Shown here: in pieces, positions 8,437 to 16,875 of the stretch
Numbering within the stretch: the first letter of the stretch is position 1
How the letters are laid out: every line of letters begins with the position of its first letter
Source: Glaciecola blandensis
GTDB lineage: Bacteria > Pseudomonadota > Gammaproteobacteria > Enterobacterales > Alteromonadaceae
DNA: 64,000 nucleotides
NCBI RefSeq assembly: GCF_031846165.1
Contig: NZ_JAVRIE010000007.1
Coordinates: forward strand, 1 to 64,000
Reading direction: 5' to 3'
Translations under genes and position numbers: made by a program
The notes under the pieces: model-generated
What the model was told of the DNA's origin: nothing
Seen by the model: only the letters and a program-made list of their open reading frames with translations
Databases searched by the model: none

Positions 8437-9143
8437 GATTTCTATTCGTTATGTTTCTATGTTTGACGCCGATTATCTTTCCAGTTAGTCATGCTCATGG
8501 CACTGAAGCAGTGGATAAAGTTTACCATCCTTATGTGCTGCCGTTTGAACGAGAGTTTGAATGGCGCTTTAGCTCAAGAAAAAATGATGAGGGTAACGCT
8601 TTACTGCAACGTATAGCCTACGGTCATTCAATTTCTGAATATGTCACGTTAGAAGGGTACATCGTAGCTGAACGCGATGAAACTGATGACTTTGGCTTAT
8701 ATGCCTACGAGATAGAAGCTCGCTGGATGATAACCGACCAGGGCGAGTATTGGGCTGATTGGGGAGCGTTGTTCGAGTTAGAAAAAGTTCACGACAAAAA
8801 TAGCTGGGAATTCACGACCGGTATTCTAGGGGAAAAAGAATTTGGTCGTACCAGCCTAACCATAAATGCACTGGTGTCTCATAGCTGGGGTAGTGAAAGC
8901 AGCAATAACAATCGATCTCAGGCAGAGTTCAGATTGAAATATCGGTATCGTTGGATACCTGAGATACAACCGGCAATAGAGCTCTACTCAAATAAAGACT
9001 TTGTTGGGATTGGCCCTGCGTTTATGGGAATAAAGCGGTTTGGAGGACAACGTCAATTAAAATGGGAATTAGGTTTTATAGCAGGGTTAAATGGCGACTC
9101 AACTGACCACACCCTTCGCTTTGCTTTAGAAATGGAATTCTAG
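8433..9143 (+). CDS. Putative outer-membrane beta-barrel protein in the FTR1-like operon
   Basis: A 236-residue protein with a signal peptide (about 1-21, S-H-A-H). It has alternating polar/aromatic strands throughout and ends L-R-F-A-L-E-M-E-F; a terminal Phe is typical of Bam-inserted barrels. It starts within the permease stop (ATGA), so it is translated with it. I know similar proteins only as conserved hypothetical members of cupredoxin/FTR1 clusters. A pore or receptor for the imported metal is possible but unproven. It ends the first operon; a second regulator-box promoter follows. Confidence 0.65.
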   Translation: MRFLFVMFLCLTPIIFPVSHAHGTEAVDKVYHPYVLPFEREFEWRFSSRKNDEGNALLQRIAYGHSISEYVTLEGYIVAERDETDDFGLYAYEIEARWMITDQGEYWADWGALFELEKVHDKNSWEFTTGILGEKEFGRTSLTINALVSHSWGSESSNNNRSQAEFRLKYRYRWIPEIQPAIELYSNKDFVGIGPAFMGIKRFGGQRQLKWELGFIAGLNGDSTDHTLRFALEMEF

Positions 9144-9169
9144 CCCGAACTGAGAAACTTTTACTCTCC

Positions 9170-9201
9170 CTAAGTTTCTCTTAAGTTTCACCAAGTATTA
9201 T
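9170..9201 (+). promoter_or_regulatory. Promoter with tandem OmpR-type operator (box 2)
   Basis: CTAAGTTT at 9170-9177 and TTAAGTTT at 9181-9188, again with an 11-bp period; 18 of 20 bases match box 1 at 5205-5224. A possible -10, TATTAT, is at 9196-9201. It sits in the 95-bp gap between the two operons, so the same response regulator probably controls the TlpA-DUF4266-DUF3570-ApbE operon. Confidence 0.7.
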
Positions 9202-9238
9202 TCATAAAATATCGTTTTTACTTGGAATTTTGAAGTTT

Positions 9239-9742
9239 ATGAAACACTGCTGGTTCATCCCTTTACTCTTAAGCCTTAGCTTATTTTCTTCATTCACTTT
9301 TGCTACTAGCGCACCAAGCTTTACTTTGGCAGATTATAAAACGAGTCTAAACAACGCTCCTGCAGAAACTCGTTCTCTCACCAATTTTCACGGTAAAGTC
9401 GTTTACCTAGACTTTTGGGCCAGTTGGTGCAAACCGTGTAGAACATCTTTTCCTTGGATGAATAAGATGCAAAACAAGTACGCTTCTCAAGGATTTGAAG
9501 TCGTGAGCATTAACTTGGACCAAGATATTTCTGCTATTACTAAATTTCTCGAAAAGTACCCTGCCAGCTTTCATATTCTTCTTGATCCTGACGGAGTTGT
9601 CGCTGAGCGTTACGAATTAGTTGGTATGCCAAGCAGCTACCTAATTGATAAAAAGGGCGAACTACGAAAAACACACACAGGCTTCTTTATTAAAAATGAA
9701 GGCCAATATGAACAAGAAATTATTCAACTACTTGCAGAATAG
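9239..9742 (+). CDS. TlpA/ResA-like periplasmic thiol-disulfide oxidoreductase
   Basis: A 167-residue exported thioredoxin-fold protein. ATG at 9239 is preferred over TTG at 9230 because G-G-A-A is 11 nt upstream of the former and only 2 nt from the latter. The signal peptide is about 1-22. The redox motif is W63-C64-K-P-C67, followed by the conserved cis-Pro loop (G-M-P-S-S-Y). TlpA-type proteins reduce or isomerise disulfides or deliver electrons to periplasmic apo-proteins. The next gene encodes a lipoprotein ending G-G-G-C-G-C-N, a plausible client (inference). First gene of the second operon; 8 nt separate it from the next. Confidence 0.88.
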   Translation: MKHCWFIPLLLSLSLFSSFTFATSAPSFTLADYKTSLNNAPAETRSLTNFHGKVVYLDFWASWCKPCRTSFPWMNKMQNKYASQGFEVVSINLDQDISAITKFLEKYPASFHILLDPDGVVAERYELVGMPSSYLIDKKGELRKTHTGFFIKNEGQYEQEIIQLLAE

Positions 9743-9750
9743 GAACCATT

Positions 9751-10008
9751 ATGAAGCTTCAACATCGGTTTAAAGCCTTACGCAAACAATCAAAATATTT
9801 GCCATTTCTCGTTGTGATAGCAACAACTCAGTTAGCAGGTTGCGCCAACTTAGGTGTTCAACCTTGGGAAAGAGATTTACTCGCACAAGATGAAATGGCA
9901 TTGAATGCAGATGCTGTCGATATTGGTTTGGACGAACATATTTATTTTAGTAAAGAAGCCACTAGTGGCGGTCGCTCTTTTGCTGGCGGAGGTTGTGGAT
10001 GCAATTAA
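9751..10008 (+). CDS. Small DUF4266 lipoprotein with CGC tail
   Basis: An 85-residue protein with a basic N-terminus, a hydrophobic stretch and lipobox L-A-G-C31. Ala at +2 predicts outer-membrane sorting. The mature 55 residues have the DUF4266 signature: P-W-E-R-D-L-L-A, H-I-Y-F-S-K-E-A, and a final G-G-G-C82-G-C84-N. The two closely spaced Cys near the C-terminus could bind metal, form a disulfide handled by the upstream thioredoxin, or carry a cofactor. Function is unknown. The codons for its G-G-G tail double as the ribosome-binding site of the next gene. Confidence 0.82.
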   Translation: MKLQHRFKALRKQSKYLPFLVVIATTQLAGCANLGVQPWERDLLAQDEMALNADAVDIGLDEHIYFSKEATSGGRSFAGGGCGCN

Positions 10009-11300
10009 CTCATACAAAAAAAATATCTACGGTTCTGGCAGCTGCTACTTGTAGCTTATTAAACGCTCCGGTGCAGGCACAGGATGAGAATAACTGGGAG
10101 TTTGATACCGCTATTTTATATTATGGTGAAACTGACCGTGTCAGCTTAGTAGAAGGCGTTATTAGCGCCACTAAAGACTTTGGAGATCAACATATCTTCA
10201 ATACGAAGCTGGTTATCGATACCTTAACTGGTGCGTCTGCCTCTGGTGCTGTGGCTCAACCGACTGCACAGACTTTTACTCGTCCTTCAGGCAATGGTCA
10301 GTACATCATTGAACCAAACTCTCTGCCTCTCGACGATACTTTTAGAGACACGCGTGTTCAGTTAAGCGCTAACTGGACCCAACCGATAATGAAGGATACA
10401 AGAACCACGATCGGGGCAAATGTTTCTCGCGAATATGATTACCTTTCTGTGGGTACTAGCGCGTCCATAGAGCGAGATTTCAACAATAAAAATACAACAG
10501 GATTGTTCGGTTTGTCCTATCAATATGACAGCATTGACCCTGTTGGTGGTAGACCCGTCGGTTTGTCGACTATGGTGGTTGATAATGGTCAGTTTGGTAG
10601 CGGTGAAGCTGGAGAGGCTAGCTTTAAGCAAGCGTTCAACCTGACGCGGATAGACGAGACCGAAGATAAATCAATTGTTGACGTTTTGCTTGGTGTAACT
10701 CAGGTTATTAACCGCCGGATGTTAGTTCAGATGAACTACAGTTATTCCAACAACAGCGGTTATTTGAATGACCCGTATAAAGTGCTTAGCGTGATTAATA
10801 CAGAAGGCGAAACACAATCGATAGTGCATGAAAATAGACCCGATAGAAGAGCAAAACATGGTATTTATGCACAAACTAAATACGCATTTGATTCTGGTGT
10901 TGCTGATTTATCATATCGCTTTGCTAGTGATGATTGGGATATTCAATCACACACAGTCGACACTCGCTTTCGCTATAAATTAAACGATCGTGATTATTTG
11001 CAACCGCATTTTAGGTATTATCAGCAGTCTGCAGCTGATTTTTACCGGCCGTATTTGAATCAAAGTGATTCAATGCCGCTTTATGCGTCTGCGGATTACC
11101 GATTGGGTGAAATGACAGCAATTACTGTGGGTTTAAAGTACGGTCACAAAATGAATAATGGCCATGAGTGGGCAGTCAGAGCTGAGTATTATCAACAAAG
11201 CCCGAAGAACGCTGGGTTTGAAAGCCCAGGCGTTTTATCTTCACAAGACTTGTATCCGAGCGTTGATGCTTTTATCGTACAGTTTAGTTATAACTTTTAA
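9999..11300 (+). CDS. DUF3570 outer-membrane protein, possible flavinylation target
   Basis: A 433-residue protein with a signal peptide (about 1-28, V-Q-A-Q). The remainder looks like a beta-barrel ending V-Q-F-S-Y-N-F, with terminal Phe. ATG at 9999 is chosen over TTG at 9993 because G-G-A-G-G (9988-9992) is 6 nt upstream; the gene overlaps DUF4266 by 10 nt. Residues 74-80 read D-T-L-T-G-A-S. This fits the D-x-x-(S/T)-G-A-(S/T) motif to which ApbE enzymes attach FMN, and apbE is the next gene. Whether Ser80 is modified is untested. The family has no assigned function; a redox-active barrel is my hypothesis. Confidence 0.8.
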   Translation: MQLTHTKKISTVLAAATCSLLNAPVQAQDENNWEFDTAILYYGETDRVSLVEGVISATKDFGDQHIFNTKLVIDTLTGASASGAVAQPTAQTFTRPSGNGQYIIEPNSLPLDDTFRDTRVQLSANWTQPIMKDTRTTIGANVSREYDYLSVGTSASIERDFNNKNTTGLFGLSYQYDSIDPVGGRPVGLSTMVVDNGQFGSGEAGEASFKQAFNLTRIDETEDKSIVDVLLGVTQVINRRMLVQMNYSYSNNSGYLNDPYKVLSVINTEGETQSIVHENRPDRRAKHGIYAQTKYAFDSGVADLSYRFASDDWDIQSHTVDTRFRYKLNDRDYLQPHFRYYQQSAADFYRPYLNQSDSMPLYASADYRLGEMTAITVGLKYGHKMNNGHEWAVRAEYYQQSPKNAGFESPGVLSSQDLYPSVDAFIVQFSYNF

Positions 11301-11316
11301 TTAAGAGCCAACTTAC

Positions 11317-12225
11317 ATGTCTCAAGCATGGAAACTACGCACTGCCGACGACCATTTCGTCGGCAGTTTTCATTGCATGGCCAGTCCGTGCGAAATATTA
11401 ATTGATGGAACTGATGAAAGTTTAGCTAGGAAACTAGTTGCTGAAGCTTGTGTTGAGGCATTCAGGATAGAGCAAAAATATAGTCGTTATCGAGATGATA
11501 ATATTATTGGTCTTATCAATAACGCCAATGGCAAGCCCATAGCAATAGATATGGAGACCTACCAACTACTTCAATTTGCCGATACTTGCTTTAAAATTAG
11601 TGATGGTTTATTCGATATCACTTCCGGCGTATTAAGAAAGTGTTGGAAATTTGATGGTTCAGATTCATTACCAAATAAAAGCGAAGTGGACACACTGAAA
11701 AAGCTAATTGGTTGGCACCTCATTAGTTTACAAGAACAATCCATAACCATGCCCGCAGGCTTTGAAATAGATTTAGGCGGCATTGGAAAAGAATATGCTG
11801 TTGATAACGTCGCCAATCTTTGTAAAAAGCTAGCACCGAATACTTCTGTGCTAGTTAATTTTGGAGGTGACATCCAAGTAACACGACCCCGTTCAGACTC
11901 AGCCTATTGGCAAGTAGGTATTGAATCTCCAGATAAAGAGAACACCTCTGGTACCCCTCGCTCACAAAGTATATTAAGGATTGCTAACGGAGGATTAGCA
12001 ACTAGCGGCGATGCAAATCGCTACTTACTCAAGAACGGTGTGCGATATTCTCATATACTCAACCCAAAGACAGGCTTTCCAATTAAAGGCGGCCCTCGCT
12101 CCATAACAGTAGCAGCAGATTACTGCACTCAATCAGGCTTGCTCGCTACGCTTGCCCTTTTACAAGGGGCAAACGCAGAAGACTTTTTAAAACAGCAGGA
12201 AGTAAAATATTGGTGCTATTGGTAA
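11317..12225 (+). CDS. apbE: ApbE-family FAD:protein FMN transferase
   Basis: A 302-residue ApbE-domain protein that would transfer FMN from FAD to a Thr/Ser of a target. Visible motifs are I-D152-L-G-G-I-G-K158, V-N-F-G-G-D, and S245-H-I-L-N-P-K-T-G-F-P. Two departures stand out. There is no signal peptide or lipobox, although typical ApbE is a periplasmic lipoprotein. The usual Mg-site D-A-L-A-T reads G-L-L-A-T (274-278), with Thr278 kept and the Asp lost. The start ATG has A-A-G-A-G 9 nt upstream. It lies 16 nt after DUF3570, whose protein carries a candidate acceptor motif. It ends 8 nt before the convergent clpB. Confidence 0.85.
   Translation: MSQAWKLRTADDHFVGSFHCMASPCEILIDGTDESLARKLVAEACVEAFRIEQKYSRYRDDNIIGLINNANGKPIAIDMETYQLLQFADTCFKISDGLFDITSGVLRKCWKFDGSDSLPNKSEVDTLKKLIGWHLISLQEQSITMPAGFEIDLGGIGKEYAVDNVANLCKKLAPNTSVLVNFGGDIQVTRPRSDSAYWQVGIESPDKENTSGTPRSQSILRIANGGLATSGDANRYLLKNGVRYSHILNPKTGFPIKGGPRSITVAADYCTQSGLLATLALLQGANAEDFLKQQEVKYWCYW
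11341..11370 (+). terminator. Terminator-like hairpin inside the start of apbE
   Basis: Perfect 11-bp GC-rich stem (11341-11351 with 11357-11367), 5-nt loop, then T residues (11367-11370). It lies within codons 9-18 of apbE, 41 nt after the DUF3570 stop. It could end most DUF3570 transcripts, or be opened by ribosomes translating apbE, which would lower apbE expression relative to the genes before it. Confidence 0.55.
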
Positions 12226-12233
12226 TCGCTTAT

Positions 12234-14804
12234 TTATACAATAGACAAGCGTCCATCTAGCACATCAATACGCACCACTTCCTTATCTGCCAGACCATCA
12301 CTTAAGAGTTTTTCCGCTAAGGGATTCTCTATCTGTGTTTGAATCGCTCGTTTTAATGGCCTTGCTCCAAACACTGGGTCAAAGCCAGCATCAGCAATGA
12401 GATCTAATGCGGCGCCAGAAATTTCAAACTTAAGCCCCATCTCTTGCAAACGCTGACGCAAACCTAACAATTGGATTTTGGCAATTGACTTGATTTCGTC
12501 TTTTCCAAGTGAGTGGAATACCACTATATCGTCTACACGGTTAATAAACTCAGGACGGAAATGGTTATTCACTTCTCCCATCACCTGCTGTTTCATTTGC
12601 TCATAACTACTGTCATCTTTATGGTTTTGAATAATGTCAGAACCTAAGTTTGAGGTCATTATGATCAAGGTATTCTTAAAATCAACTGTACGGCCCTGAC
12701 CATCTGTCAGCCGTCCATCGTCGAGTACCTGTAACAATATATTGAATACATCCGGGTGTGCTTTTTCAACCTCATCCAACAGAATGACTGAATATGGTTT
12801 GCGGCGAACGGCTTCGGTTAAGTAACCGCCCTCTTCATAACCAACGTAACCTGGAGGTGCTCCGACCAAACGAGAAACTGAATGCTTTTCCATGAACTCT
12901 GACATATCAATTCGCACCACTGCGTCTTCTGTGTCAAACATGAAATTAGCTAATGATTTACATAACTCTGTCTTGCCCACACCTGTTGGACCTAAGAATA
13001 AAAATGAACCCGTTGGTTTATCTGGGTCCGCTAAGCCAGCCCGAGAACGTCTAATTGCATTCGAGACAGCTTTTACTGCTTCTTGTTGTCCAATGACTCT
13101 CTTCCCGATACTGCCTTCCATGTTGATCAATTTATCTTTTTCACCCTCAAGCATTTTACTGACTGGGATGCCTGTCCAGCGAGAAAGTACATCGGCAATT
13201 TCGTTCTCTGTCACTTTATTCTTGAGTAATAGTGTTTCAGTCGTTTCCGCTTCACTGGCTTGTTCAAGTTTTAATTCGAGCTCGGGAATCCTTCCGTATT
13301 GTAGCTCGGACATACGAGATAAATCGGATGCTCGTCGAGCGACTTCTAAATCAAGCTTAGCCTGCTCTAACTCAGCCTTTATAAACTGCGTGCCTTGCAT
13401 TGCTTGTTTTTCTGCACGCCACAACTCATCTAGTTCGGCAAATTTTAGTTCAAGCTGTTCTCGTTCTAACTCAATCACTTCCAAGCGCTTATGCGATGCA
13501 GTATCAGTTTCCTTCGCTAGTGCTTGTTCTTCCAGTTTCAATTGAATAATACGACGCTCGAGCTTATCCATTTCCTCTGGCTTCGAATCAATTTGTAATC
13601 GAATGCTCGAGGCCGCCTCATCAATAAGATCTATTGCTTTATCGGGCAATTGTCTATCGCTGATGTAACGGTTTGATAAGCTCGCTGCTGCAACAATAGC
13701 AGGGTCGGTGATATCCACAGAGTGATGTAGTTCATACCGCTCTTTTAAACCTCGCAAAATTGCGATCGTATCTTCAACCGATGGCTGATCTACCTGTACT
13801 TTTTGAAAGCGTCGTTCAAGGGCTGCATCTTTTTCAATATATTGACGATATTCGTCAAGAGTCGTTGCACCAACGCAGTGTAACTCGCCTCTTGCCAGCG
13901 CAGGTTTCAGCATATTACCAGCATCCATTGCCCCTTCACCTTTGCCAGCACCGACCATGGTGTGCAATTCATCAATGAAAAGAATCACCTTTCCTTCTTC
14001 TTTGGCTAGTTCGTTTAGTACTGCTTTGAGCCTTTCTTCAAACTCACCGCGGTATTTAGCGCCGGCCAGCAGTGATCCCATGTCTAAGGACAATACACGT
14101 TTATTTTTGAGACCTTCCGGTACTTCACCATTAATGATACGTTGCGCTAGACCTTCAACAATCGCTGTTTTACCTACACCAGGCTCACCAATAAGAACGG
14201 GGTTGTTTTTAGTTCTTCTTTGCAGCACCTGAACTGTTCGACGAATTTCATCGTCTCGGCCAATGACAGGATCTAATCGCCCCTGTTCAGCTCGCTCAGT
14301 TAGGTCGCTAGTGTATTTTTCAAGTGCTTGACGAACATCTTCCGCGTTTGGATCAGTGACCTTTTGGCCATTTCGCATTGAATTTATCGCTTCTTCGATT
14401 TTTTCTTTTTTTACCTTCAAGCTTTTGAAGATTGTTCCCAAGTAGCCTTTATCTTCAAGCGAGGCCAACACAAATATTTCAGAAGTGATGTAATCATCTT
14501 TGCGCTGTTGCGCGATTTTATCGCTCAAGTTCAGCAACTTAATTGAATCATTCGACAGCTGAACATCACCGCCGATCCCCTGAAGTTGCGGTAACCTCTC
14601 AATGGCTTCAGACAGAGAAGAACGCAGGCTATTAACGTTAACGTCTGCTTGATCAAATAACGAGCGCACCGAACCGCCTTGCTGGTTCAGCAAAGCCATC
14701 ATCAAATGCACCGGTTCTATATATTGTTGGTCACGACCAAGCGCTAAACTTTGCGCATCAGAAATGGCTATTTGAAACTTACTAGTGAATCTATCTAATC
14801 GCAT
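12234..14804 (-). CDS. clpB: ClpB protein disaggregase
   Basis: Hexameric AAA+ chaperone that threads aggregated proteins with DnaK. 856 residues, as in E. coli (857). It has an N-terminal Clp-N repeat domain, NBD1 with Walker A G-E-P-G-V-G-K-T (near 205) and Walker B V-I-L-F-I-D-E, and a coiled-coil middle domain (about 400-525). NBD2 has G-P-T-G-V-G-K-T (near 605), and the conserved R-P-E-F-I-N-R and G-A-R-P-L-K-R follow. The start is ATG at 14804 (M-R-L-D-R-F-T), the universal ClpB N-terminus; an 18-codon upstream extension is non-homologous and lies inside the promoter. The gene order rluD-pgeF-clpB is that of E. coli. Confidence 0.97.
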   Translation of the reverse strand: MRLDRFTSKFQIAISDAQSLALGRDQQYIEPVHLMMALLNQQGGSVRSLFDQADVNVNSLRSSLSEAIERLPQLQGIGGDVQLSNDSIKLLNLSDKIAQQRKDDYITSEIFVLASLEDKGYLGTIFKSLKVKKEKIEEAINSMRNGQKVTDPNAEDVRQALEKYTSDLTERAEQGRLDPVIGRDDEIRRTVQVLQRRTKNNPVLIGEPGVGKTAIVEGLAQRIINGEVPEGLKNKRVLSLDMGSLLAGAKYRGEFEERLKAVLNELAKEEGKVILFIDELHTMVGAGKGEGAMDAGNMLKPALARGELHCVGATTLDEYRQYIEKDAALERRFQKVQVDQPSVEDTIAILRGLKERYELHHSVDITDPAIVAAASLSNRYISDRQLPDKAIDLIDEAASSIRLQIDSKPEEMDKLERRIIQLKLEEQALAKETDTASHKRLEVIELEREQLELKFAELDELWRAEKQAMQGTQFIKAELEQAKLDLEVARRASDLSRMSELQYGRIPELELKLEQASEAETTETLLLKNKVTENEIADVLSRWTGIPVSKMLEGEKDKLINMEGSIGKRVIGQQEAVKAVSNAIRRSRAGLADPDKPTGSFLFLGPTGVGKTELCKSLANFMFDTEDAVVRIDMSEFMEKHSVSRLVGAPPGYVGYEEGGYLTEAVRRKPYSVILLDEVEKAHPDVFNILLQVLDDGRLTDGQGRTVDFKNTLIIMTSNLGSDIIQNHKDDSSYEQMKQQVMGEVNNHFRPEFINRVDDIVVFHSLGKDEIKSIAKIQLLGLRQRLQEMGLKFEISGAALDLIADAGFDPVFGARPLKRAIQTQIENPLAEKLLSDGLADKEVVRIDVLDGRLSIV

Positions 14805-14837
14805 AAATAATATGACTCCATTACTTGTATGATTAGT

Positions 14838-14866
14838 ATTTGGTGGCGAATAAGACAACTTTCAAG
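14838..14866 (-). promoter_or_regulatory. Candidate sigma32 heat-shock promoter of clpB
   Basis: On the minus strand CTTGAAA (14866-14860) matches the sigma32 -35 element exactly. After 13 nt comes CCACCAAAT (14846-14838), a C-rich but imperfect -10. Both the spacing and the position 34 nt upstream of the ATG fit. clpB is a classical sigma32 gene. Confidence 0.6.
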
Positions 14867-14889
14867 TTTATTTCTTATTCAATTGTCAA

Positions 14890-15648
14890 TCATTTGATTA
14901 CGATCAAGTTTGCCATTCGCCCGCAGGCTTTGAAGTTTTGGTGCGTCGTTCTGCGATGAGAGAATAGATTGCCGCTTAAATAAGTGCACATATTTGCAAA
15001 ATACTGATGCTTGACACCAACGGCTGTGAGTTTTTGACTGGCAACTAGCTGCAAATCTAATAGATACTTGTTTTCTTGGTCGCAACTTGAGAGCGATTCT
15101 GGATATGCACCAAATAAATCCGCAACATCATGCCCGACTTCAAAGTTCGAAGCGGAAATAGCAGGTGCAAACCAAGCATAAATATCAGCTTTCTGACATA
15201 TAAATTGACCCAAGGTGTTTTCAATCACACCATCAATCAACCCTCTCCAGCCGGCATGCACAGCAGCAATTTGTGTTCCCGCTGCATCTACTAGCATTAT
15301 CGCCATGCAGTCAGCTGTCATTACGACACAAGGCTGCGCTTTACTCTGTGAATATGCTGCATCTGCAGATATCGGTATATTAAGCTTGTCATTTGACGAA
15401 GCTTCTAAGGAAACACACTTCGTACTGTGAGTTTGATTCAGCCAATGAACTGGCTTGATGTATGGAAGTTGTTTTGAAAGGTAACTATTTAGGCGTTGAC
15501 GATTTTCAGTAACATTGGCTGCATCGTCACCAACATGGGCCCCAAGGTTCAAGCTAGCATAAGGGCCCTTGCTGACGCCGCCATTTACTGTCGTACTACA
15601 GCAAATGACTTTGTCACGTAAAGGCCACTCTGCGTGAATAAGCTCCAC
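14890..15648 (-). CDS. pgeF: Peptidoglycan editing factor PgeF (YfiH family)
   Basis: A 252-residue copper/zinc-type laccase-like protein of the YfiH/DUF152 family. In E. coli PgeF corrects misincorporated L-Ser in muropeptides; homologues act as purine nucleosidases or phenol oxidases. The metal ligands are visible: His74 in N-Q-T-H-S, Cys114 in T-A-D-C, and His131 in A-V-H-A-G-W-R-G. The start is GTG at 15648, overlapping the rluD TAG by one base (TAGTG), which indicates coupled translation. It is followed by clpB. Confidence 0.92.
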   Translation of the reverse strand: MELIHAEWPLRDKVICCSTTVNGGVSKGPYASLNLGAHVGDDAANVTENRQRLNSYLSKQLPYIKPVHWLNQTHSTKCVSLEASSNDKLNIPISADAAYSQSKAQPCVVMTADCMAIMLVDAAGTQIAAVHAGWRGLIDGVIENTLGQFICQKADIYAWFAPAISASNFEVGHDVADLFGAYPESLSSCDQENKYLLDLQLVASQKLTAVGVKHQYFANMCTYLSGNLFSHRRTTHQNFKACGRMANLIVIK

Positions 15649-16628
15649 TATATATCGATACCATTAATCTTGGTGTCTTCACGTACTTCTGCAAGCAAGT
15701 TGACAAAATCTTCAGGTAGTGGCGCTTGAAATGTCATTTCTTCCTGGCTGATTGGATGAGTGAGTGACAATTGCGCAGCATGTAAAGCTTGACGTTTAAA
15801 TCCACGAAGCGTATTCACAAAGGATTCACTGGCATGTTTCGGTAAACGTGGGCGCCCACCATATAAAGTATCACCGACCAAAGGATGCTTAATATGTGAC
15901 ATGTGAACACGGATTTGGTGAGTTCTGCCACTTTCTAGCTTTAAGCGTAAATAGGTATAGGCACGAAACTTTTCTTTAACACGGTAGTGAGTAACTGCTT
16001 CTTTCCCCGCTTCAGACACAGCCATGGAAGTACGCTTATTCGGGTGCCGACCAATGGGCTCATCTACCACGCCACCTGCGACCATTGTGCCCATGACGAG
16101 AGCTTCATATTCTCGCCCCATGCTTCGTGACTGAAGTTGTTCAACTAAGCTAGTTTGGGCAGGCAAGGTTTTAGCAACAACCATTAAACCAGTCGTATCT
16201 TTGTCGAGACGATGCACTATCCCAGCCCGAGGTACTTGATCGATATTTGGTACTTTAGCCAATAAAGCATTCAGTAATGTACCATCTTGATTACCAGCAC
16301 CTGGGTGAACGACTAAACCAGCATGTTTGTTAATAATTATGATGTGCTCATCTTCGAACACAATATCTAAATCGATATCTTGTGGAGTGTTCGTTACCTG
16401 AACTTCTTGGGTCGCTTTTATTTCGATCAGCTCCCCGCTCTTTAGCTTGAGACGAGGCGTGTTGACTACTTCGCCATCAACAAGGACGTAATCAGCTAAA
16501 ATCCACTCTTTTAGCTTTGAACGTGAATATTCAGGGAACAAAAGCGCTAAACATTGGTCTAGTCTTTTATCGAACATCGTTTCTGCTACTTCTGCAGAAA
16601 GATCAATTTGTATATTATTGGCTGGCAT
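15648..16628 (-). CDS. rluD: 23S rRNA pseudouridine synthase RluD
   Basis: A 326-residue enzyme that makes pseudouridines 1911, 1915 and 1917 in helix 69 of 23S rRNA. It has an N-terminal S4 RNA-binding domain (about 18-80), then the RluA-type catalytic domain with H-R-L-D142-K-D-T-T-G, where Asp142 is the nucleophile, and the R-T-H-Q-I-R-V-H motif. Length equals E. coli RluD. It is divergent from bamD and heads the rluD-pgeF-clpB unit, matching enterobacterial order. Confidence 0.97.
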   Translation of the reverse strand: MPANNIQIDLSAEVAETMFDKRLDQCLALLFPEYSRSKLKEWILADYVLVDGEVVNTPRLKLKSGELIEIKATQEVQVTNTPQDIDLDIVFEDEHIIIINKHAGLVVHPGAGNQDGTLLNALLAKVPNIDQVPRAGIVHRLDKDTTGLMVVAKTLPAQTSLVEQLQSRSMGREYEALVMGTMVAGGVVDEPIGRHPNKRTSMAVSEAGKEAVTHYRVKEKFRAYTYLRLKLESGRTHQIRVHMSHIKHPLVGDTLYGGRPRLPKHASESFVNTLRGFKRQALHAAQLSLTHPISQEEMTFQAPLPEDFVNLLAEVREDTKINGIDI

Positions 16629-16875
16629 AGGTTTCGCTTAATTAAGAATAGCGGTCATTATACCAATACAAGCGCAAGAGTATAACCAGAGAATGTCATG
16701 AATCGCGAAAAGAGCAAATTATTCACTCTGCCTGAGTTTAAATAAGACAGTAAATAAAGCTTAGTGTAGAATATGACGCAAGAGAGTATGCGACCATAGC
16801 GAGTTACTTGAAACTAGCCATGATAGAGCAAGAATTATAAACCTCAGTTATAAATAGAAAGGTAAATCGAATTCA

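Noticed and set aside
12892..13545. 217-residue open frame antisense to clpB
   Set aside because: Shadow of the highly conserved clpB reading frame; Ser-rich composition typical of antisense translation and no family resemblance.
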